Assembly: GCF_000310205.1 (NCBI RefSeq)
Contig: NZ_AMXE01000007.1
Location: forward strand, 27,418 to 91,417
DNA from: Thauera linaloolentis 47Lol = DSM 12138
Lineage (GTDB): Bacteria > Pseudomonadota > Gammaproteobacteria > Burkholderiales > Rhodocyclaceae
DNA: 64,000 bases
Reading direction: 5' to 3'
The notes under the pieces were generated by a model. It saw nothing but the letters and a program-made list of their open reading frames with translations. It did no database searches and was not told the DNA's origin. This document shows positions 17,030 to 27,409 of the stretch, one piece after another; the stretch's first letter is position 1, and each line of letters opens with the position of its first letter. The position numbers and the translations under genes are program-made.

Positions 17030-18649
17030 ATGAAGATCCGTAACGACATCATCAAGGTGTACAAGGATGTACACATCTGGGTCGGCATCATCAGCGGGCT
17101 GATGCTCTTCATCGCCTTCTACGCGGGCGCCATCACCATGTTCGAGAAGCCGCTCGAACGCTGGGCCACGCCGCCGTCGGCGCTGGCTCCGCCGCCGCCG
17201 ATCGAGCGCACGGAAGCGCTGCTGCAGGCCGTTTTCGCCAGCCATCCGCAAGCCGCGAAGCACTACCTCGTCGTCGTTCGGCCGAGCGCCGAAGCGCCTG
17301 CGCGGGTGATCTGGCGCGAACCCGGAAAGACGCGGCGCGAATTCACCGAATACGGCGCGAGCTTCGCCGCCGATGGCAGCCTGCAGGTCGAAAAGCTGGC
17401 CAAGGCGCCGGTTGCGCAACTGGTGGACACGCTCCACCAGCTGGTCGGCCTGCCTTTCCCCGACGCCGTGGCGCGCCAGATCATGGGCGCGGTGGCGCTG
17501 ATGTACGCCGTGGCGCTGGTTTCCGGGCTCATCATCGTGCTGCCGACGCTGGTCAAGGATTTCCTCGCCCTGCGCATCGGCAAGAACATCAAGCGCATGT
17601 GGATGGATGTGCACAATGCGCTGGGCATCGTGAGCCTGCCCTTTCACCTCGTCATGGCCCTGACCAGCGTGGTGTTCGCCTTCCATACGCCTTTCTATGC
17701 GGTCCAGGAAAAAGTGGTGTATCCCCATGGCCTGCCCTGGGGGCAGCACGAGCCTGCGCCATTGCCCGGTCCCGACGAATACCCGCTGCCGGCGGACGCA
17801 CTGCTGCGCAGCGTCGAGGCGCAACTGCCGGGCTTCGAGGTGTACAGTTTCATTTTCCGTGAAGATCAGGGGCAACTGGAGGCGAGCGTCACCGGCCTGG
17901 ACGTTCGCCACGGTACCCGTGGGCGAACCCAGGCGAGCACGCACCTGAATCCTTATACCGGCGAAGTCGACCCGCACGATCTGCCCGGGCGCATGGAATC
18001 ATGGGATGCCGCCGTGAATGCCTTCTTCATGCTGCATTTCGGCAGCTACGGCGGCAACGCGATGCGCTGGCTGTATCTGGTGATGGGGCTGGCCGGCGCG
18101 CTGCTGTTCTACACCGGAAACCTGCTGTGGATCGAGTCGCGCCGCAGGAAGCAGCGCGACGGCCTCGTGCCGGCGCAAAAGCGCTCGGCCCAGGTGCTGG
18201 GCTGCCTCACGGTCGGCGTGTCCCTCGGTTGCGTGATCGGCATTTCGGCGACGCTGGCGGCGACCAAATGGCTGCCGGGGCGTGTCGACGACGTCGCCCT
18301 GTGGCATCAGGGCCTCTACTACGCGTTCTTCGCCGCGGCGGTGGCGTGGGCCTTTGCCAGGGGCGCGGCGCGCGGCGCCGACGAACTGCTGCGGCTGGCG
18401 GCGCTGGCGAGCCTGCTGGTGCCGCTTGGCAGTCTGGCGGGCGTCTGGGGCATCGGCGGCACCTGGAATCATCCCGGCGCCGGTTTTGCCGTGGATGCCG
18501 TTGCGCTGGCGGCCGTGCCCGTTTTCCTGATGCTGGCGCGCTACACGCGCAAACGGATGGCCGACGGCCATACCGACAGCGTCTGGTCCACAGCGGGCGG
18601 CTCGGCTGACCCCGCCGCCGAGGGCGCCGATGCCCGCGCGGTGACCTGA
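17030..18649 (+). CDS. PepSY-associated transmembrane protein (PiuB/FoxB-like iron reductase)
   Basis: 539 aa. It starts with an amphipathic segment and a first membrane helix carrying VHIWVGIISGLMLF. Periplasmic PepSY regions (about residues 55-145 and 225-340) alternate with membrane helices carrying paired histidines (LHQLVGLP, MDVHNALGIVSLPFHLV, MLHFGSYGG). Related proteins such as FoxB and PiuB reduce or help import ferric siderophores at the inner membrane. Last gene of the Fur-box operon that begins with the esterase. Confidence 0.8.
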   Translation: MKIRNDIIKVYKDVHIWVGIISGLMLFIAFYAGAITMFEKPLERWATPPSALAPPPPIERTEALLQAVFASHPQAAKHYLVVVRPSAEAPARVIWREPGKTRREFTEYGASFAADGSLQVEKLAKAPVAQLVDTLHQLVGLPFPDAVARQIMGAVALMYAVALVSGLIIVLPTLVKDFLALRIGKNIKRMWMDVHNALGIVSLPFHLVMALTSVVFAFHTPFYAVQEKVVYPHGLPWGQHEPAPLPGPDEYPLPADALLRSVEAQLPGFEVYSFIFREDQGQLEASVTGLDVRHGTRGRTQASTHLNPYTGEVDPHDLPGRMESWDAAVNAFFMLHFGSYGGNAMRWLYLVMGLAGALLFYTGNLLWIESRRRKQRDGLVPAQKRSAQVLGCLTVGVSLGCVIGISATLAATKWLPGRVDDVALWHQGLYYAFFAAAVAWAFARGAARGADELLRLAALASLLVPLGSLAGVWGIGGTWNHPGAGFAVDAVALAAVPVFLMLARYTRKRMADGHTDSVWSTAGGSADPAAEGADARAVT

Positions 18650-18817
18650 GCGCAGGCCGGGCCGGGATGCGCGGCGGGCTGGACGTGGTCCGGGTTCTGC
18701 GTTGTAATCCTCGGCTACCGGGCTCTGAAGCCGGCTTCGGGCACGGCAAGCCGATGCCGCTGCCCGTGCCCATTCGGGGCCGGGCGTGCCAGTCCCGGGA
18801 ACAGCCATCTTCGTGCC

Positions 18818-19192
18818 ATGACTTCATACATACCGCGTGGCGGCAGCGAATTGCCGCCTGCGCCAGCGGAAGGCGAAGCCTTCGCCTTGTCCGCGCTGTC
18901 GCAGAACGACATCACCATCCTGGCGGAAACTTTCCGCCTGCTGGGCGATCCGTCGCGCCTCAGAATCATGCTGTGCTGCATGGAAGGCTCCACCTCCGTG
19001 GGCGAGATCGCCGACAGCCTCGACCTTTCGCAGTCGCTGGTCAGCCACCACCTGCGGCTGCTGCGCGGCGCGCGGCTGGTCAAGGGCATTCGCCGCGCCA
19101 AGCACATCTTCTACGAAGTCGCGGACCAGCATGTCAGCCAGGTGCTGCAGGACATGGCCAGCCACATCGCCGAAGAGCATACCGACGACTGA
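18818..19192 (+). CDS. ArsR/SmtB-family metal-sensing repressor
   Basis: 124 aa. Winged helix with FRLLGDPSRLRIMLCCMEG, GEIADSLDLSQSLVSHHLRLL and the wing RRAKHIFYEV. The C-terminal helix has DQHVSQV and SHIAEEH, matching the alpha-5 zinc site (D-x-H...H-x2-E/H) of SmtB/CzrA. The alpha-3 ELCVCDL arsenic/cadmium motif is absent. So it likely senses zinc, cobalt or cadmium and releases DNA when loaded. The adjacent P-type ATPase gene and the perfect palindrome between them fit. No strong ribosome site precedes the ATG at 18818, and the 170 bp upstream show no similar operator. Confidence 0.85.
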   Translation: MTSYIPRGGSELPPAPAEGEAFALSALSQNDITILAETFRLLGDPSRLRIMLCCMEGSTSVGEIADSLDLSQSLVSHHLRLLRGARLVKGIRRAKHIFYEVADQHVSQVLQDMASHIAEEHTDD

Positions 19193-19254
19193 ATGCGCTC
19201 CGGCCCGGTGTGCGGTTCGGGCGCCGCGGCAGGACGGGGCTGTCTTTTTTAAAT

Positions 19255-19274
19255 ACATGAACAATTGTTCATGT
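19255..19274. promoter_or_regulatory. Perfect 20-bp palindrome, ArsR/SmtB operator before the P-type ATPase
   Basis: ACATGAACAATTGTTCATGT is a perfect inverted repeat carrying the TGAAC...GTTCA halves used by SmtB/CzrA-type repressors. It lies in the gap between the arsR-type gene and the ATPase gene, 80 bp before the ATPase start, in a locally AT-rich stretch. Likely operator for metal-inducible ATPase expression. Confidence 0.8.
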
Positions 19275-19354
19275 GTGCTAGTATTGGTGCACATGATGCC
19301 GCGGGAAAGGGGCGCGACTCCGCGCCTCCCGCATCGGCAGGCAAGGAGATCGGC

Positions 19355-21676
19355 ATGTCTTCGAACATCGATGGGCGGGTTGCGGCGCACGACGGTCACG
19401 CTCACCTCCAGCACGATGGGGGGCAGGAGCAGGGCGGCTGCACAGATCATTGCCATTGCACGGCCCGCCAGGGCGCGGACGATGCCGCCGTCCGGCATGG
19501 CCACGCGGCGGGCGAGGTGGCAACCGCGGCCGTCCGCGAAAGCCCGCCCAATGTCGCCATGCGGGTCGAGGGCATGGATTGCGCGAGTTGCGTGAGCAAG
19601 ATCGAAACCGCGCTGGCGCGCATGCCGGGGGTTTCGTGCATCCGGCTCAACTTCGCCGCGGAAACGCTCGAACTGGCCCTGGCGCCGGATTCGGCCACCG
19701 CCGTCGGCGACATCGAGAAAGTCATCGGCGGGCTGGGTTTCGGCGTGTCCGCCCTCCAGCACCAGGCGTCCGAGGCAAGTGCGGCCCCCGCTGCCGCGGA
19801 TGATCCGTCCTGGTGGCGGACGAAGAAGGGCAGGGTGGTCGTCGGCCTGGGCGTGCTGATGGGCGCGGCCTATGCGATCGCGCATTTCCTGCCTCAGTTC
19901 GGCCAATGGGTGTTCGCCGCCGCCGTGCTGCTCGGCGTCTTCCCGTTCGTGCGCAAGGCTTTCGCGCTGGCGCGGGCGGGCTCGCCGTTCTCGATCGAAA
20001 CCCTGATGTCCGTCGCCGCCCTCGGCGCCCTGGCCATCGGCGAGGCCGAGGAAGCCGCTGCGGTCGTATTGCTGTTCTCGATCGGGGAACTGCTGGAGAA
20101 CGTGGCTGCGGGCCGCGCGCGCGCCGGCATCAAGGCATTGGCCTCGCTGGTGCCGAAGACGGCCGTCCTGCTGGACCCGCAGGGCGGGCAGCGCGAGGTG
20201 CCCGCCGCGTCGCTGCGCGTCGGTGACCAGGTGCTGGTCCGTCCCGGCGACCGCGTGCCGGCCGACGCGGCGATCGTCGAGGGCGTCTCCAGCCTGGACG
20301 AGTCGCCGGTGACCGGAGAGTCCGTCCCCAGGCCGAAGGCCACCGGGGACAGCGTGTTTGCGGGGACGATCAATGTCGAAGGCGCGCTCCGGATCCGTGT
20401 GGAGAAAGCCGCTGCCGACAACACCCTCTCGCGCATCATCAAGCTGGTCGAGCAGGCCCAGGCGGCCAAGTCGCCCACCGCGCGCTTCATCGAGCGCTTC
20501 AGCCGCTACTACACGCCGGCGGTGATGGCGATCGCGGCCCTGGTGGTGCTCGTTCCGCCGCTGGCGCTGGGGGGCGACTGGAGCACCTGGCTCTATCGCG
20601 GCCTGGCGCTGTTGCTGATCGCCTGCCCCTGCGCGCTGGTGCTGTCGACCCCCGCCGCCATCGCCTCGGGCCTGGCCGCGGGCACGCGGCGCGGGTTGCT
20701 GGTCAAGGGCGGCCATGCCTTGGAAACCATCGGCCGCGTCGGCACGATCGCCTTCGACAAGACCGGTACGCTGACCGAGGGCAGGCTGCGCGTCACCGAC
20801 GTCGCCGCTTTTGCCGGTGAAGACGGCAACGGCGTGCTCGCCCTGGCCGCGGGCGTCGAATCCGGCTCCAGCCATCCATTGGGCAAGGCCATCGTCCGCC
20901 GGGCCGAAAGCGCCGGGCTGGCCATTCCGGCGGCGGCGGAGGCCTCGGCGAGCGCGGGCAGGGCGGTGCACGCAAGCGTGGGCGGCCGCCGCCTGGCGGT
21001 GGGCTCGCCCGTGTATGCCGAGCAGGCCGCGGGGCTGGCGCCGGAGCAGCGGGCACGCATCGAGGAACTGCAGAACGAAGGCAAGACCGTGTCGGTGCTG
21101 CTCGATGAAGAAGCGCGCAGCGTGCTGGGCCTGGTCGCCCTGCGCGACGAACTGCGGCAGGATGCGCGCGAAGGCATCGCCCGCCTCAAGGCGATGGGGA
21201 TTCGTCCGGTCATGCTGACCGGCGACAACCGCCGCACCGCTCAGGCCATTGCGGGCGACCTGGGCATGGCGTGGGAGGCCGAACTGCTGCCGCAGGACAA
21301 GCTGCGCCTGATCGGCGACATGAAGCGTGGGGCCAGCGTGGCAATGGTCGGCGACGGCATCAACGATGCGCCGGCGCTGGCGGTGGCGGACGTCGGCATC
21401 GCCATGGGCGGCGGCACCGACGTCGCCATCGAAACCGCCGATGCCGCGCTGCTGAAGAGCCGTGTCACCGATCTCGCCCACCTCGTCGCCCTGTCGCGCG
21501 CGACGATGGCCAACATCCACCAGAACGTCGTGTTCGCGCTCGGCCTCAAGGGCGTGTTCCTGGTGACGAGCGTGCTGGGCGTGACCGGCCTGTGGGTGGC
21601 GGTGCTGGCCGATACCGGCGCGACGGCGCTGGTCACGCTCAACGCGCTGCGCCTGCTGCGCTTCGGGCGGGGCTGA
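19355..21676 (+). CDS. zntA: Zn/Cd/Pb-type heavy-metal P1B-ATPase
   Basis: 773 aa. The N terminus is rich in His and Cys (residues 10-50, including CTDHCHC), followed by one heavy-metal-associated domain with MDCASC. Then come the membrane region with the CPC motif (IACPCALVLSTPAAI), the phosphorylation motif DKTGTL, MLTGDN and GDGINDAPALAVADVGIAMG. CPC with these features marks a Zn/Cd/Pb exporter rather than a copper pump. AAGGAGAT precedes the ATG at 19355; the frame is open for 30 more codons but crosses the operator. It would be induced by metal through the ArsR-type regulator. Confidence 0.9.
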   Translation: MSSNIDGRVAAHDGHAHLQHDGGQEQGGCTDHCHCTARQGADDAAVRHGHAAGEVATAAVRESPPNVAMRVEGMDCASCVSKIETALARMPGVSCIRLNFAAETLELALAPDSATAVGDIEKVIGGLGFGVSALQHQASEASAAPAAADDPSWWRTKKGRVVVGLGVLMGAAYAIAHFLPQFGQWVFAAAVLLGVFPFVRKAFALARAGSPFSIETLMSVAALGALAIGEAEEAAAVVLLFSIGELLENVAAGRARAGIKALASLVPKTAVLLDPQGGQREVPAASLRVGDQVLVRPGDRVPADAAIVEGVSSLDESPVTGESVPRPKATGDSVFAGTINVEGALRIRVEKAAADNTLSRIIKLVEQAQAAKSPTARFIERFSRYYTPAVMAIAALVVLVPPLALGGDWSTWLYRGLALLLIACPCALVLSTPAAIASGLAAGTRRGLLVKGGHALETIGRVGTIAFDKTGTLTEGRLRVTDVAAFAGEDGNGVLALAAGVESGSSHPLGKAIVRRAESAGLAIPAAAEASASAGRAVHASVGGRRLAVGSPVYAEQAAGLAPEQRARIEELQNEGKTVSVLLDEEARSVLGLVALRDELRQDAREGIARLKAMGIRPVMLTGDNRRTAQAIAGDLGMAWEAELLPQDKLRLIGDMKRGASVAMVGDGINDAPALAVADVGIAMGGGTDVAIETADAALLKSRVTDLAHLVALSRATMANIHQNVVFALGLKGVFLVTSVLGVTGLWVAVLADTGATALVTLNALRLLRFGRG

Positions 21677-21680
21677 ATTT

Positions 21681-21707
21681 CCGCCCCGTGCGCAGCGCGC
21701 GGGGCGG
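21681..21707. terminator. GC hairpin between convergent zntA and adh
   Basis: CCGCCCCG (21681-21688) pairs perfectly with CGGGGCGG (21700-21707) around an 11-nt loop in the 40-bp gap between two convergent genes. There is no clear T-tract on either side. It may act as a two-way transcription barrier. Confidence 0.4.
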
Positions 21708-21716
21708 GCCGAGGCT

Positions 21717-22766
21717 TCAGGCGGCGGACAGCGTGGCCATGTCGATCACGAAGCGGTAGCGTACGTCGGCTTTCTCCATGCGCTCGAAAGCCGCGTTGAT
21801 CTGGTCCATGCGGATCATCTCGCAGTCGGGCAGGATGTTCTTCTGCGCGCAGAAGTCGAGCAGTTCCTGCGTCTCGCGGATGCCGCCGATGGGCGAGCCG
21901 GCGATGCGGCGGCGGCCGAACAGCAGCGGCACCGTGCTCAGTTCGTCCAGCGGGCCGATCTGGCCCACCAGCACCAGCGTGGCATCCACGTCCAGCAGCG
22001 GCAGATAGGGCTTTAGGCTGTGCTTGACCGGCACCGTGTCGATGATCAGGTCGAAGCCGCTGGCCGCCTGGCGCATCGCCTCGGCGTCGGCGGACACCAG
22101 CAGGCGGTGCGCGCCCAGCGCCAGCGCGTCGGCTTCCTTGTCCTTGCTGCGGCTCAGCACCGTGACGTCGGCACCCAGCCCGACCGCCAGCTTGACCGCC
22201 ATGTGGCCCAGCCCGCCCAGGCCGATCACCGCCACCCGGCTGCCGGGGCCGACCTTCCAGGTGCGCAGCGGCGACCAGGTGGTGATGCCCGCGCACAGCA
22301 GCGGCGCGGCCTTGGCCAGGTCCAGGCCGTCGGGCACGCGCAGGCAGAATTCCTCGCGCACCACCAGATGCTTGGAATAGCCGCCCTGGGTCGGCGCCTG
22401 GGTGATGCGGTCGCGCCCGGCATAGGTGCCGGTGCAGCCGTTGCGGCAGAGCTGTTCCTCGCCCCGTTCGCACTGGTCGCATTCCATGCAGCTATCGACG
22501 ATGCAGCCGACCGCGACGTGGTCGCCGACCCTGTGCCGGGTAACACCGGCGCCGACCCCGGTCACGCGGCCGACGATCTCGTGTCCCGGCACGATCGGGT
22601 AATGGCTCCAGCCCCAGTCGTTGCGGGCGGTGTGCAGGTCCGAGTGGCACACGCCACAGTAGAGGATCTCCATCGCCACGTCGTTCGGCCGCAGCGCGCG
22701 GCGCTCGAACTTGAAGGGCGCCAGGGGCGAATCGTTGCTGTAGGCGGCATAGCCGTAAGTCTGCAT
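21717..22766 (-). CDS. Zinc-dependent NADP-type alcohol dehydrogenase (YahK/cinnamyl-alcohol-dehydrogenase-like)
   Basis: 349 aa. The catalytic zinc site lies in CGVCHSDLHTARNDWG and GHEIVGRV. The structural zinc site has four cysteines in CMECDQCERGEEQLC, and the nucleotide fold is VIGLGGLGHMAVKLA. Overall it matches the YahK/AdhC group that reduces a broad range of aldehydes. GGAGA precedes the ATG at 22766. It stands alone between zntA and norB; the natural substrate cannot be deduced. Confidence 0.88.
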   Translation of the reverse strand: MQTYGYAAYSNDSPLAPFKFERRALRPNDVAMEILYCGVCHSDLHTARNDWGWSHYPIVPGHEIVGRVTGVGAGVTRHRVGDHVAVGCIVDSCMECDQCERGEEQLCRNGCTGTYAGRDRITQAPTQGGYSKHLVVREEFCLRVPDGLDLAKAAPLLCAGITTWSPLRTWKVGPGSRVAVIGLGGLGHMAVKLAVGLGADVTVLSRSKDKEADALALGAHRLLVSADAEAMRQAASGFDLIIDTVPVKHSLKPYLPLLDVDATLVLVGQIGPLDELSTVPLLFGRRRIAGSPIGGIRETQELLDFCAQKNILPDCEMIRMDQINAAFERMEKADVRYRFVIDMATLSAA

Positions 22767-22871
22767 GTCCGGTCTCCGGTGGAAGGGCTCGTGAGGAAGG
22801 GATCGTACAGGGAGTGGCGCCGCAGGCAAAAGCCGTGGCGCGCTTTCTCCGGCGGCGCGATCAGCGACGAG

Positions 22872-22899
22872 AAAAAAAAGGGGCGGCCTAAGCCGCCCC
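22872..22899 (-). terminator. Intrinsic terminator of norCB
   Basis: On the minus strand a perfect 8-bp stem GGGGCGGC / GCCGCCCC with a 4-nt loop (22880-22899) is followed by eight T residues (22879-22872). It lies about 50 bp past the norB stop. Confidence 0.9.
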
Positions 22900-22951
22900 A
22901 ACCCCTTCCCCTGGTCGCCCAGGAGTTACTGCGGAGAGACACCGGTTGTCG

Positions 22952-24364
<1,413 letters not shown>

Positions 24365-24381
24365 TCAGCGGTTGCGCTGCC

Positions 24382-24807
24382 TCAGCCTTCGATGTTCGGC
24401 GGCCAGTTGGCCGTGTTGATCTCGGAGGTGTACTTCAGGAAGGCGACGAGTTCGTCGAGCTCCGAATCGGTCAGATGGAAGTTCGGCATCTGGCGACGTC
24501 CGGGAGCACCCGTGGGCTGGCTCATCATCCACGCCTTGATGAAATCCGGGCCGCGGCGAACGTAGACGTTGCCGAGTTCCGGGGCGAAGTAGGCGCCCTC
24601 ACCCAGAAGGGAGTGGCAGCCGATACAGTTGCGTGTTTCCCAGATGTGCTTGCCGGCGGCGACCTGGGGCGTGATGTTGGCCGAATTGTCTCGCGATGGC
24701 AGTTCGCGTTCGGTATCGAAGGTCAGCGCCAGGAACAGGAGGAAGAAGAAAACCGTTCCCCCGTAGAAAATGTTCCGCGCCATTGATTTGGTGAAAATGC
24801 CGCTCAT
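24382..24807 (-). CDS. norC: Nitric oxide reductase cytochrome c subunit
   Basis: 141 aa. A single N-terminal membrane anchor (about residues 12-30) precedes a periplasmic cytochrome c domain with CIGCH (C61, C64, H65). The probable axial Met is in RRQMPNFHLTDSELDELVAFLKY. It passes electrons from periplasmic donors to NorB. The ATG at 24807 is preceded by GGAGTGC; the frame is open upstream but the longer version would place charged sequence before the anchor. A Dnr/Fnr-type promoter lies 90-130 bp upstream. Confidence 0.95.
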   Translation of the reverse strand: MSGIFTKSMARNIFYGGTVFFFLLFLALTFDTERELPSRDNSANITPQVAAGKHIWETRNCIGCHSLLGEGAYFAPELGNVYVRRGPDFIKAWMMSQPTGAPGRRQMPNFHLTDSELDELVAFLKYTSEINTANWPPNIEG

Positions 24808-24895
24808 CGCGCACTCCTCATCATTGGTCTCGTTTTCAGGATTGGTGTCTGTGGTCAGGGGTACTACATTCCACGGCAGGGCCGACGGTGAGCGA

Positions 24896-24937
24896 ATGGT
24901 AGGGAGGTGCATGCCCCCCCTCCATGATTTGAATCAA
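24896..24937 (-). promoter_or_regulatory. Dnr/Fnr-type box and -10 element of norCB
   Basis: The minus strand reads TTGATTCAAATCAT (24937-24924), nine of ten defined positions of TTGAT-N4-ATCAA. A -10-like TACCAT lies at 24901-24896. With a start near 24889 the box is centred at about -41.5, the class II position, as also seen before nirJ. The leader to norC would be about 80 nt. Confidence 0.7.
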
Positions 24938-24987
24938 GATTGGCAGGGCGCCGAAAGGCCCCGTAGCGGCAGGCTTGGAGAGCGGAA

Positions 24988-25776
24988 ATGATCATGACGG
25001 CGGCAGAACCGGCCATGCACGGCGGCTGCGTGGCCGTGCTGGCGGCAGCACTAGCGGTTGTCCCGGCAATGGCGGGCGCCGCCTTGCATGGCGAGATCGC
25101 GGTGGACATCGGCCATACGCTGGCGGCGCCGGGGGCGACGAGCGCGCGCGGGCGCAGCGAATTCGAATTCAACCTCGACCTGGGGCGCGAAGTGACCGCC
25201 GCCCTGCGGGTGCGCGGCTTTTCGGCACGCCTGATCAACGAGGACGGCCTCATCCCCAGCCTGAAGGCCAGGCCGCAGGCGGCCAAAGGCGCGCGCCTGC
25301 TGCTCTCCATCCATCACGATTCGGTCAACGCCTTCGAACTGCGGCCATGGCAGTGGCAAGGGCAGGCGCTGGACTACAACGACGATTTCGCCGGGCATTC
25401 GCTGTTCGTGTCGCGCGACAACCCCGACACCGCGCGCAGCATCCTGTGCGCCAGGATCATCGGCGCGCGGCTGCAGCGCATGGGCTTCGAGCCCACGCAC
25501 AAGAACGGCCGCCGCCGCGCCTACGCCGACCCTGCGCATGCGGTGCACTACTACGACGGCCTGGCCGTGCTGCGCCATGCGCACATGCCGGCGCTGCTGT
25601 TCGAGGCCGGCGTCATCAAGAACCGGGATGAGGAAGGGCTGCTGCGCGACCCCGCGCGCATCGCCCGCATGGCCGACGGCATCGCCACCGCCGTGGCCGC
25701 CTGCCTGCTCAACGGCCAGCCCGCCGACGACGAGCCCACGGCGGATGGCCCGCCGGTCCTGCCCAGCAGCGAGTGA
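24988..25776 (+). CDS. N-acetylmuramoyl-L-alanine amidase (Amidase_3 family), exported
   Basis: 262 aa. A hydrophobic N-terminal segment (about residues 13-32) suggests a signal peptide. The zinc amidase fold is seen in VAVDIGHTLAAPG (first His ligand), EFEFNLDLGREV (Glu), LLLSIHHDSVN (second His) and LLFEAGVIKNRDEE with the catalytic Glu. Such enzymes cut the bond between MurNAc and the stem peptide. The ATG at 24988 has GGAG seven bases upstream. It is divergent from norC and probably unrelated to denitrification; the disordered acidic tail (DDEPTADGPP) has no known role. Confidence 0.82.
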   Translation: MIMTAAEPAMHGGCVAVLAAALAVVPAMAGAALHGEIAVDIGHTLAAPGATSARGRSEFEFNLDLGREVTAALRVRGFSARLINEDGLIPSLKARPQAAKGARLLLSIHHDSVNAFELRPWQWQGQALDYNDDFAGHSLFVSRDNPDTARSILCARIIGARLQRMGFEPTHKNGRRRAYADPAHAVHYYDGLAVLRHAHMPALLFEAGVIKNRDEEGLLRDPARIARMADGIATAVAACLLNGQPADDEPTADGPPVLPSSE

Positions 25777-25792
25777 GCCGTGCCAGCTACGG

Positions 25793-25808
25793 ATGTGAAT
25801 GCATCTCA
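25793..25808 (+). promoter_or_regulatory. Weak Fur-box candidate before the sigma/anti-sigma fusion gene
   Basis: ATGTGAATGCATCTCA matches 12 of 16 positions of ATGAGAATCATTCTCA and has partial dyad symmetry. It lies 52 bp before the start of a gene that is usually iron-regulated. Suggestive only. Confidence 0.35.
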
Positions 25809-25859
25809 GTAGCGTTGTCGAGTAACATTGGCGGCCGATTTTCTGCCCCGTTCGCCGCC

Positions 25860-27278
25860 ATGGACATGCCCGCACGCCTTAGCGCCACCCCGACAGCCTT
25901 CAGCAAGGACGGGCGCGCGTCCGGCATGGCAGGCGACGACCCCCGGGGCGATCTGCTGGCGGCCTTCCAGTGCCAGTACGGCGCCTTGCTCGGCTACATG
26001 ATGCGCCGCCTCGGCAACAGCGACGATGCGCGCGAACTGGTGCAGGAACTCGGCGTGCGCCTGAGCATGGCCGGCAGCGGCCAGGCGCGCCCCGCCAACC
26101 CCCGCGCCTACCTCTTCGCCATTGCCCGCAACATGATCGTCGACCACCTGCGCGAGCATCGGCAGAAGCGGCAGGTGTTCGTGGCGCAGGACGGCGACGA
26201 CCTGCCCGAGCCCGAAACCCTCGCCTGCGCCGACGTCCTCGACCGGCACCTGCACCGCGAAGCCCTGCAGGAAGTCGCGCGTACGCTGCAGGCGCTGCCG
26301 CAGCGCACGCGGGAGGTATTCCTGCTGCATCGCATCGAAGGCATCGGCCACGACGAACTGGCCGCGCGCTACGGCGTCACCCGCAGCACCATCGAGCGCG
26401 AAGTCATCCGCGCAACCGACCGCATGCACCGCGCCCTCGGGCACTGGCGCGGCGATGCGCCCGGCGGCCCGGCCGAACGCGGGCGCAAGCGGCGCAGCCT
26501 GCAAGCCCTGCTTGGCATGCTGGTGCTGGGCGTCGGGGCCGGTGGCGCGGCCTGGCAGTCACAGCGCGAAAGCCGCGTGGAATGGCGGCAGGCATGGCGC
26601 AACCCGCAGCGCTGGGCGCAGCCGCATGGCCTGCCGGACGGCTCGCAGATCGTCCTCGACGCCGGCAGCGCCGCCGAAATCGTCTTCGACGCCGGCCGCC
26701 GCCATGTGCGCCTGCTGCACGGCAGCGTCTGGTTCGACGTCGCCCACGCGCCGGAGCGGCCCTTCGTGGTCGACCTGGCCGACGTGCGCGTCACCGTGCT
26801 CGGCACCCGTTTCGCCGTGGAAAGCGAGCGTACGGCGCAGGAGAACGGCTGGATCGAGGTGCACGTCGATTCCGGCCGCGTTGCCGTGGCGCCGCGCGGC
26901 TGGCGCGCCTGGCTGGGCAGCCAGCAGGAAGTGGTGCTGGGCGCGGCGCAGCGCCTGCGCATCGTCCCCGGCCAGCCCTGGCAGGCCGCCCCCGCGCAGG
27001 CCGGCGCGGCGGAACAAGTCGCCCCGTGGCGGGATGGCCGCATCGGCTTCAGCCGCGTGCCGCTGAAGGACGCCGTGCACAGGCTGGCACGCTACCACGG
27101 CCGTGCCGTGCAGGTGGATGAGGCCGTGGCCGCGCTGCCGGTCAGCGGTGACGTCCGCCTCGACCGCGTCGAGGACTGGCTGCGCGCGCTGCCCACCGCC
27201 TTGCCGGTCGAACTGCGGGAAACCGCCACCGGCTTCGCCATCGACGCCCGCACGATACCGGCGCGGCCCTTGGGGTGA
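25860..27278 (+). CDS. ECF sigma factor fused to a FecR-type anti-sigma factor (IutY-like)
   Basis: 472 aa, combining two proteins that are normally separate. Residues about 31-105 are an ECF sigma-2 region (ARELVQELGVRLS, NPRAYLFAIARNMIVDHLREH) and 140-195 are sigma-4 with the helix-turn-helix HDELAARYGVTRSTIEREV. A basic linker and one membrane helix (about 213-231) follow. The periplasmic part is a FecR domain (PDGSQIVLDAGSAAEIVF, VTVLGTRFAVES) with a C-terminal STN-like segment (about 405-472) that would contact the receptor. No frameshift or stop separates the halves. The fused form is known from Pseudomonas putida IutY, where cell-surface signalling releases the sigma part by proteolysis. 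The downstream gene encodes a TonB receptor with an N-terminal signalling domain, its expected partner and target. The ATG at 25860 is the first plausible start; 25926 is an alternative. Confidence 0.88.
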   Translation: MDMPARLSATPTAFSKDGRASGMAGDDPRGDLLAAFQCQYGALLGYMMRRLGNSDDARELVQELGVRLSMAGSGQARPANPRAYLFAIARNMIVDHLREHRQKRQVFVAQDGDDLPEPETLACADVLDRHLHREALQEVARTLQALPQRTREVFLLHRIEGIGHDELAARYGVTRSTIEREVIRATDRMHRALGHWRGDAPGGPAERGRKRRSLQALLGMLVLGVGAGGAAWQSQRESRVEWRQAWRNPQRWAQPHGLPDGSQIVLDAGSAAEIVFDAGRRHVRLLHGSVWFDVAHAPERPFVVDLADVRVTVLGTRFAVESERTAQENGWIEVHVDSGRVAVAPRGWRAWLGSQQEVVLGAAQRLRIVPGQPWQAAPAQAGAAEQVAPWRDGRIGFSRVPLKDAVHRLARYHGRAVQVDEAVAALPVSGDVRLDRVEDWLRALPTALPVELRETATGFAIDARTIPARPLG

Positions 27279-27409
27279 GGTGCCGCCCCCGGCGGATTCC
27301 GTCTTTTGTCATCAAGGCATGCCGGCGATCCAAAAATTCGTGCTGGAATCCGCGCGCAAATCCGACTTGTGGAAGGTAAGCCCAACCACTACCGATCGGA
27401 GTCTTGCCC

